From contig JAMCUH010000014.1 of the NCBI GenBank assembly GCA_023379435.1, forward strand, positions 1 to 45,679: a DNA stretch of 45,679 bases. The letters are read 5' to 3'. Under the pieces are notes generated by a model. The model did not search any database and had not been told where the DNA came from. It saw only the letters and a list, made by a program, of their open reading frames with translations. The translations under genes were made by a program, and so were the position numbers. Below, in pieces: positions 40,942-45,679 of the stretch. Source of the stretch: Thermoplasmatota archaeon (lineage in GTDB: Archaea > Thermoplasmatota > Thermoplasmata > Thermoplasmatales > Thermoplasmataceae). Within the stretch, counting starts at the first letter, position 1. The number at the start of each line of letters is the position of its first letter.

Positions 40942-41202
40942 TCATTTAGAAATCTTTTGATTCCCTACATTTTCATTGGGTCCCTGTTTTTCGTTAGATC
41001 TTTTAAATAAATAGGCTATGGAAGCTGTCACCCATCCGATTATTAAACCTACACCAACACCTCTGAAGTATATGTCACCTTTAAGGTACCCGATTAAAAT
41101 AAATACAACACTCAAAACCAACTGAAGTAATATTAGTGCTGGGAATAGATGTTCTTCCAGAAGTCTACGTCTCCATTGTGGCATAATTAAACTGTTACTC
41201 AT
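40942..41202 (-). CDS. small two-helix membrane protein
   Basis: An 86-residue protein with helices at about 18-38 (LFPALILLQLVLSVVFILIGYL) and 46-67 (FRGVGVGLIIGWVTASIAYLF) and a polar tail. It resembles AtpI-type small membrane proteins in the RxxxxGxxLG helix, but this is weak and no ATP synthase genes are near. Its start overlaps the end of the 74-residue upstream gene as ATGA, so the two are a pair. Confidence 0.6.
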   Translation of the reverse strand: MSNSLIMPQWRRRLLEEHLFPALILLQLVLSVVFILIGYLKGDIYFRGVGVGLIIGWVTASIAYLFKRSNEKQGPNENVGNQKISK

Positions 41203-41396
41203 TCTCTCTGCACCTCCCCTTCTTTCTTCAAATGATTGTTTTCCACGATTCTGTCCATTGCCAACGCAATGATACTTATCACAAAGAAAACTATTGCTCC
41301 TGATTTAGAATATTGTCGTATAATTGCTCCGATTCCTGTTATAATTACTGCGTAAAGTAACGTGTTTGTGATATGCCTTTTAAGTCGATATTCCAT
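41199..41396 (-). CDS. small two-helix membrane protein
   Basis: With the start chosen here (ATG 41396, MEYRLKRHITNTL), it has 65 residues and two helices (LLYAVIITGIGAIIRQY and AIVFFVISIIALAMDRI). An in-frame ATG at 41423 would add nine residues (MADLWYSNN), but the TATA-like box at 41432-41439 predicts transcription start near 41408, which excludes it. The pair of tiny membrane proteins could form a heteromer. No family is recognised. Confidence 0.55.
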   Translation of the reverse strand: MEYRLKRHITNTLLYAVIITGIGAIIRQYSKSGAIVFFVISIIALAMDRIVENNHLKKEGEVQRE

Positions 41397-41431
41397 GTTG
41401 TTCGAATACCATAGGTCTGCCATATAAAAAC

Positions 41432-41439
41432 TTATATAC
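41432..41439 (-). promoter_or_regulatory. TATA box overlapping the end of the DPM-like gene
   Basis: On the minus strand TATATAAG lies at 41432-41439, so its last bases coincide with the TAA stop codon (41432-41434) of the mannosyltransferase. It places a transcript start near 41408, just before ATG 41396. Confidence 0.5.
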
Positions 41440-42505
41440 GCGTCGCATTCGGCGAAACTATAAGTTTTCCTCCAATGGCATAGTTGAAGCCTATTGCGAT
41501 TATTATCCCAACAAGATTTGCCAACAGGTATGTAATGAAAGGAGAAAGCGCGACAAGGACGAGAACATTGAGAAGGATGCTTGGGGCCATTGCACCATTG
41601 TACTTAAGAAACTTCGCGGGTCTAACTGCACCAAAAACATTGGAGTCCTGCCAGTGGATGTTCCTGAGGAAGTTAGCAGCTGTTGTAATTTCTATGGCAA
41701 GAATTGATGAAAATGCCAGGTATCCTAAATAGCTATTAGAGAAGATAAATGTACGGAACATGAAAAGAAGGGCTTCGTTCAATATAATCCCACTGAGCCC
41801 AACCGCAATATACCTTGAAATTCGACCTCTTGACAGAGAGAAAACAAGCTTCATGTAATCCAGATTTTCTTTCATAGTTAACTTGCTTTTTCCCTTTAAC
41901 CTGGGTCTAAAAACGTAAGGCACCTCTGCAATTTTGTGGCCAGAGCTGGTTGCAAGAATCTCCAAGAGAATCTTGTATCCTGTGTAATTTTCAATTTTTC
42001 TCTTTACAATGTCCTTTCTGAATATGAAGAATCCGGATAAAGGATCACTCACTGATCTTGTTTCCCTGAGCATAAGGTGGGCTATAAACGTGGCACTTTT
42101 TGAAACTATTCTCCTGTAAAAACTGAACTTTTCAACCCCACCGTTCTCAATGTATCTCGACGCAATAACGATATCGTTCCCCTCCTTTGCCCTCTGCAGA
42201 AGGAGTGGTAATGTCTGGGGTGGGTGCTGAAGATCAGCATCCATTACTGCTATGTAATTACCATCGGAAATAACCATACCATCATAGATTGCGGAAGCTA
42301 GACCCATCTTTCCCGGTCTCTTTAAGACCTTAATGTTCTTGTACTTCAATGCAAGTTCTTCTGCTATACTCGCAGTGCCATCCGGACTGTTATCATCTAT
42401 AACAATTATCTCCATGTCAACTGGTAATTCCTCTAACTTCTCAACGATTAGAGGTAGATTTTCTGCCTCATTGTATGTTGGTATCTCCACAGACAGCTCT
42501 TTCAT
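41432..42505 (-). CDS. dolichyl-phosphate mannose synthase fused to GtrA domain
   Basis: A 357-residue protein. Residues 1-225 are a GT2 domain with VEIPTYNEAENLPLIVEKL, IDDNSPDGT (36-44), DADLQHPP (89-96) and SRYIENGGVE, the pattern of dolichol/polyprenol-phosphate mannosyltransferases. Residues 228-352 contain four helices like GtrA (SRYIAVGLSGIILNEALLFMF; NFLRNIHWQDSNVF), as in the Pyrococcus furiosus enzyme. It makes the lipid-linked sugar donor for GT-C transferases. ATG 42505 is preceded by nothing that clearly decides the start. Its product probably feeds the glycan genes of this window. Confidence 0.9.
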   Translation of the reverse strand: MKELSVEIPTYNEAENLPLIVEKLEELPVDMEIIVIDDNSPDGTASIAEELALKYKNIKVLKRPGKMGLASAIYDGMVISDGNYIAVMDADLQHPPQTLPLLLQRAKEGNDIVIASRYIENGGVEKFSFYRRIVSKSATFIAHLMLRETRSVSDPLSGFFIFRKDIVKRKIENYTGYKILLEILATSSGHKIAEVPYVFRPRLKGKSKLTMKENLDYMKLVFSLSRGRISRYIAVGLSGIILNEALLFMFRTFIFSNSYLGYLAFSSILAIEITTAANFLRNIHWQDSNVFGAVRPAKFLKYNGAMAPSILLNVLVLVALSPFITYLLANLVGIIIAIGFNYAIGGKLIVSPNATRI

Positions 42506-42927
42506 TATTGATCTCCATGCCCTGATGTTCCTGCGTATTCGGAATGACTCATTTTATATGGCATATTAAAAGAAATGAACTATTGATAAGTATGTATCTC
42601 CCTTATCAAAAATCATGAATACAAACTTTTCTGATTGCGGTTCCGTGTATTGAAGGATTAACACAATTTTTACTTTACCAGAATCCCCTAATGTATCATT
42701 TCCCCATTTTCAGTTGACCCAATCATACCTGTGAACAGCCTGGAATTTCAGAATAATCATAATATTAAAAAGCGAATAAATACATTTTCCCATTTTTTAA
42801 ATCTTCAATATATATGCCATTACCTCAATGTTTCCATGTCATTCACAAACTCTATTCAGGAGATCCCATGATTGCATTTATTTTAGAGTGATCATTAATA
42901 TTATTGCCTATAATGCATTGAGGTTGC
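42506..42927. other. gap between divergent genes
   Basis: An AT-rich promoter region lies between the mannose synthase (minus) and the SDR gene (plus). A TTAATATTATT stretch (42895-42905) is about 28 nt before ATG 42928 and probably serves as its TATA box. I see nothing else. Confidence 0.5.
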
Positions 42928-43749
42928 ATGGAGACTTCTAAATCGGAAGGCAGGATTTTTACAGGAATCAAGGTAGATTTGACAGGAAAGATTGCGCTCG
43001 TGACGGGATCCAGTTCCGGGCTTGGTGCTTCCATTGTCAAATATTTAGCCAAGGCAGGTGCGTCTGTTGCTGTTCATTACCATTCTGAAAAAACGCAGGC
43101 AGAATCCATAGCACAGGAGATCATAAAGGACGGTGGAAATGCAAAAGTATTCGGTGGAGATGTTTCCAATCTTGAAGCAGTTCAGGCTCTCTTCTCTCAG
43201 ATAGATAAGGATCTTGGGCCAGTTGATATCCTTGTTAACAATGCAGGAATAGATGGAAAAAGAGCAATGTGCGGTTACGATAACCCGGCAGACTGGGAAA
43301 GGGTTATTGGGATAAATCTTCTTGGGCCCTATTTCTGTGCAAGAGAAGCCATTCTTAGGATGGAGAAGAAGTCCCATGGAGTGATAATAAATATAACATC
43401 AGTTCATGAAACAATTCCATGGACAGGATATACCGCATATTGCGCTGCCAAGGCAGGTCTTTCTATGTTTACTAAGACACTGGCACAGGAAGTTGCCGAT
43501 AAGGGTATTAGAGTTGTAGCAATTGCCCCCGGTGCCATAAAAACACCAATCAACAAGGATGTCTGGGGAAACCCTGAAGCTTTGAAGGATCTTTTGAATA
43601 AGATACCAATGGAAAGAATGGGTGAAACAGACGAGATTGCAAAGGCAGCAGTTTTCCTTTCAAGTGATCTTGCAAGCTACATCACTGGCACTTCCCTTTT
43701 TGTAGACGGTGGAATGCTTTTATACGCTGATTTCAAACATGGTGGATGA
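42928..43749 (+). CDS. short-chain dehydrogenase/reductase (glucose 1-dehydrogenase-like)
   Basis: A 273-residue SDR with the classical tetrad Asn130, Ser158, Tyr171, Lys175 (YCAAK), the nucleotide-binding TGSSSGLG (26-33), NNAG (104-107) and the C-terminal GTSLFVDGG. The overall sequence resembles glucose 1-dehydrogenase and related aldose dehydrogenases. Residues VHYHS after the second beta-strand lack an acidic residue, which would favour NADP. Thermoplasmatales use such enzymes in sugar oxidation, but the substrate is not proven. It is a single gene with its own promoter. Confidence 0.88.
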   Translation: METSKSEGRIFTGIKVDLTGKIALVTGSSSGLGASIVKYLAKAGASVAVHYHSEKTQAESIAQEIIKDGGNAKVFGGDVSNLEAVQALFSQIDKDLGPVDILVNNAGIDGKRAMCGYDNPADWERVIGINLLGPYFCAREAILRMEKKSHGVIINITSVHETIPWTGYTAYCAAKAGLSMFTKTLAQEVADKGIRVVAIAPGAIKTPINKDVWGNPEALKDLLNKIPMERMGETDEIAKAAVFLSSDLASYITGTSLFVDGGMLLYADFKHGG

Positions 43750-44101
43750 GTCGTCAACTCTTAATCATAAATTATTCATTTTCATTCATTCTGCTTGTTT
43801 TCTATGTTTATGTACTGAAGATTTTTCACAATAGATCAACCTTTCCTTCAAGCGAGGCAAATGCAATGAGATCTCCATGTTTTAATTAACATAACCGGTT
43901 TTTTCGCCAAAAAGTACCCTGGGCATATAACTATTTATTTTCGGTACTATTGTTATTCCAATAATTGAATAGACCAATGGTGTTGATTATCTGGAATTAG
44001 CAGCCTTTTTTATTCTAAAAATAAATTAAGTGTATAAACAATGCCAATCAAAGAAATATGTAGATTTTTAAAATACCAGTCAATTATACCCGTATTACAG
44101 A
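43750..44101. other. AT-rich gap of about 350 bases
   Basis: No coding frame is convincing. At its right end TTTTAAAATA (44066-44075) is the likely promoter box of the tRNA-Leu gene. Confidence 0.5.
44066..44075 (+). promoter_or_regulatory. TATA box for tRNA-Leu
   Basis: TTTTAAAATA is centred about 31 nt before the first base of the tRNA, a normal distance for an archaeal promoter. Confidence 0.5.
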
Positions 44102-44186
44102 GCGGAGGTTGTCGAGCCAGGTTAAAGGCGATGGATTCAGGGTCCATTTCCGCAGGGATTCGCCGGTTCAAATCCGGCCCTCCGCA
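44102..44186 (+). tRNA. tRNA-Leu(CAG)
   Basis: The acceptor GCGGAGG pairs perfectly with CCTCCGC, with A73 after it. The anticodon stem is ATGGA/TCCAT with the loop TTCAGGG (anticodon CAG, decoding CUG). The long variable arm TTCCGCAGGGATTCG makes it a class II tRNA, as expected for leucine. The T arm is GCCGG-TTCAAAT-CCGGC. It has no intron and no encoded CCA. Length is 85 nt. Confidence 0.95.
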
Positions 44187-44627
44187 CATTTAGATTTATT
44201 CATGTGAATCTTATTTCTACAGTAATACATTTCCAACATTAGGAATCGTATGATAAACCAGTAACCATATCCCATACTGTTAAGAATTTTCAACGGAACG
44301 TATGGTATATTCCTCTTTGCACTAATTTTTAAATTCTATGCCTCCTCAGGCACATAATCAAAGCGTAATAACTTATAGTTTTATCAAAAGATAACTTGAT
44401 CGGAAACAATTTTTCATAGCAGTGCTATATTTTAACCTCATTTCACTGCATTGGTGATTGATAGATTCTCATACAATTTCAGTCCTTCTGATTGTCTAAA
44501 TAGGTTGAGAGACCTTTTTTGATGATCATGTGATAGAGAGATTGACTTATATAAAAAAGTATGAAATATATTTAATAGATTTCAAATAATATTATATTAG
44601 CAGATTTTCCCAACACGTAGGTATTAA
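44187..44627. other. AT-rich gap with an imperfect inverted repeat
   Basis: No coding frame is convincing. It contains ATATCCCATAC (44267-44277) facing GTATGGTATAT (44300-44310), matching at 10 of 11 positions, around a 22-nt spacer that ends in CAACGGAAC, a 9-mer that also forms the centre of the hairpin at 15833-15865. Confidence 0.5.
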
Positions 44628-44801
44628 GATGGTGAAATACTAAATGAGCATGTTGAAGACCTTGCTAGGACAAAGAAACCTTTCTGTTTAGGAAAGGTTT
44701 TAGATCTTCCACCTGACTATGACTTCATTAACTATCTCTATGAACCGTATTTTACTAAACTTGTGGACAACAGTTTCACCTTAAATGAGGGGCGATATTG
44801 A
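44628..44801 (+). pseudogene. remnant of an unidentified gene (57 codons, no start)
   Basis: An open frame bounded by TAA 44625 and TGA 44799 with protein-like content (ARTKKPFCLGKVLDLPPDYD, INYLYEPYFTKLVDNSF) but no ATG, GTG or TTG near its 5' end. It looks like the 3' part of a decayed gene. A short frame starting TTG 44798 follows with the same TTGA overlap that real gene pairs show, which hints that these two were once an operon. The family is not recognised. Confidence 0.35.
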
Positions 44802-44941
44802 AAAAAAGCATTGAAGTTCCGAATAAGACAAATCAAATTCTGAATGAACTTGTGAAACGTGAAGAACTTTAACTTGAAATTGATTTAGCGCTTCATTCAG
44901 TAGCAATATCAAATCTAAGGTTCCCAGTGGATGAGATCTAA
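44798..44941 (+). pseudogene. interrupted small gene, one in-frame stop
   Basis: TTG 44798 opens KKSIEVPNKTNQILNELVKR and stops at TAA 44870. The same frame then continues LEIDLALHSVAISNLRFPVD to TAA 44939. The continuity of protein-like sequence on both sides of the first stop suggests a nonsense mutation in a gene of about 47 codons, or a real 24-residue peptide by chance. Family unknown. Confidence 0.35.
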
Positions 44942-45163
44942 GTCCAAGAAGCTCAGAATTAAAAGGAAAAATTTGGTTTGTCAAGGAATATTATCATAAC
45001 CCTTCTAACATTGGAATATTGTATAGTTGAAATTATATTATACAGCCAGAGATGATATTATATTTCCTTACTGTATTACTCCGGTAACATTGATCGAGAT
45101 CAAAGAAACTGCAAAGGAAAAACCTTATGACCCATGACAAAGAGTATTCGGGAGGGAGGGGAA
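44942..45163. other. gap before the DUF302 gene
   Basis: An AT-rich leader with no frame that I can support. It ends in the Shine-Dalgarno run of the DUF302 gene at 45151-45161. Confidence 0.4.
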
Positions 45164-45553
45164 ATGGTAAGACTACTCAAAGAGAAAAGTAACTTCGAGT
45201 TTGAAATGACTTGCAGGAGGATATACAGTTTCCTGGAATCCAAAAATATTCCAGTATTTGTTACTGTTGACCATCGGTTAAATGCTGAAAAGGTTAAACT
45301 TACCCTCAGACCTGAGAAGGTAATAATGTTCGGGTCACCACTTGTAGGAACGCCTCTTATTGAGGAGAACCCTGATGTTGGAATTGAGCTTCCTTCCAAG
45401 GTTTTGGTCTATCAGGAAAACGATTCTGTTTTCGTGGTACATTTTGATTATGATGCTCTTGGAAATGAATATCACCTTTTAGCTACTTCAGAATATCTTA
45501 GAAATCTAAGATCATTGGTATCTGACCTGGTCATATATGCCACCCGGTTATGA
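45164..45553 (+). CDS. DUF302 family protein
   Basis: A 129-residue protein matching DUF302: FGSPLVGTPLIEENPDVGIE (central block) and LPSKVLVYQENDSVFVVHFDY. DUF302 proteins are small alpha/beta dimers of unknown function, in some genomes next to metal or redox genes. An in-frame ATG at 45134 would add ten residues, but ATG 45164 is preceded by GGAGGGAGGGG (45151-45161), an excellent Shine-Dalgarno site. It is a single gene. Function is unknown. Confidence 0.8.
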   Translation: MVRLLKEKSNFEFEMTCRRIYSFLESKNIPVFVTVDHRLNAEKVKLTLRPEKVIMFGSPLVGTPLIEENPDVGIELPSKVLVYQENDSVFVVHFDYDALGNEYHLLATSEYLRNLRSLVSDLVIYATRL

Positions 45554-45615
45554 TGAACATGGAATACTAGTTGTATCCTTTCTTACACAAAATTTTTGAA
45601 TTGCTTGTTGGTATT

Positions 45616-45679
45616 ATGGGGGTTGATTTTATGAGTATCTGTCGTTTAAGATTCAGATCCGTGGCTGCATGGCGCAACT
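45616..45679 (+). CDS. possible start of a gene running off the window
   Basis: ATG 45616 and the in-frame ATG 45631 open a frame that remains open to the window edge (MGVDFMSICRLRFRSVAAWR). The piece is too short to identify and may be chance. Confidence 0.25.
   Translation, partial: MGVDFMSICRLRFRSVAAWRN

Noticed and set aside
40942-41396. ATP synthase accessory subunit (AtpI-like) identity for the small membrane pair
   Set aside because: The likeness is limited to one glycine-rich helix, and no ATP synthase gene is nearby.
44628-44941. Toxin-antitoxin pair
   Set aside because: The size and overlap are suggestive, but neither fragment shows a known toxin or antitoxin motif, one has no start codon and the other has an in-frame stop.
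1-45679. CRISPR array
   Set aside because: I saw no set of regularly spaced direct repeats and no cas gene.

Overview
The window reads as chromosomal DNA of an archaeon, most likely a member of the Thermoplasmatales or a close relative (acidophilic, wall-less Euryarchaeota). This is inferred from gene content and promoter style, not from a database search. The pointers are archaeal translation and transcription genes (eS1/S3Ae, Rpo7, Spt4, S24e, S27ae, NMD3), archaeal GTP-dependent dephospho-CoA kinase, a tRNA-Met with a bulge-helix-bulge intron, TATA boxes about 25-30 nt before many start codons (leaderless mRNAs), mixed with ATGA-overlapping operons that carry Shine-Dalgarno sites, and many surface-glycan glycosyltransferases.

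Layout. 1-4060: the tail of an unidentified gene, DUF1059, a DUF929 membrane protein, a class I methyltransferase, an orphan protein and an AT-rich gap. 4077-8330 (minus strand): an acyl-CoA dehydrogenase - NMD3 - arginine deiminase operon, then ribosomal protein S3Ae followed 2 nt later by the intron-containing tRNA-Met(CAT). 8541-10332 (plus): the conserved archaeal Rpo7 - Spt4 - dephospho-CoA kinase - S24e - S27ae cluster. 10447-15615: three polytopic membrane proteins of glycan synthesis (DUF2079, a GT-C-like protein and a processive-type GT2). 16068-18837: small membrane proteins, a cation/H+ antiporter and an uncharacterised His/Glu-rich protein. 18906-26442: a trehalose/alpha-glucan module (DUF5752-like small protein, aldo/keto reductase, TreY, TreZ and convergent TreX). 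26531-29048 (minus): a membrane-anchored protein with an ABC permease and ATPase.

The most striking region is 29576-36088. A near-consensus fluoride riboswitch (crcB motif RNA) sits directly on the Shine-Dalgarno site of a six-gene operon for a membrane complex related to group 4 hydrogenases and complex I: a NuoH/HyfC-like subunit, HyfE, an HyfF/NuoN-like subunit, the large subunit, a fused ferredoxin-NuoB subunit, and HyfB/NuoL-M. The large subunit has lost every cysteine of the [NiFe] site, so this is best read as an energy-converting hydrogenase-related (Ehr-type) ion-pumping complex and not a hydrogenase. The strand of the aptamer's P1 helix that would be released without fluoride is complementary to the Shine-Dalgarno sequence, which suggests a translational ON switch. 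For an acidophile, in whose medium fluoride is mostly membrane-permeant HF, fluoride control of a proton-handling complex makes physiological sense (inference).

36148-42505 is a second surface-glycan region: a GT2-like protein, an 852-residue sequon-rich surface protein with a cytoplasmic zinc ribbon, a GmhB-like heptose bisphosphate phosphatase, a GtrA protein, two small membrane proteins, and a dolichyl-phosphate mannose synthase fused to a GtrA domain. 42928-45679 holds an SDR dehydrogenase, tRNA-Leu(CAG), decayed gene remnants, a DUF302 protein and the start of a possible gene that runs off the window.
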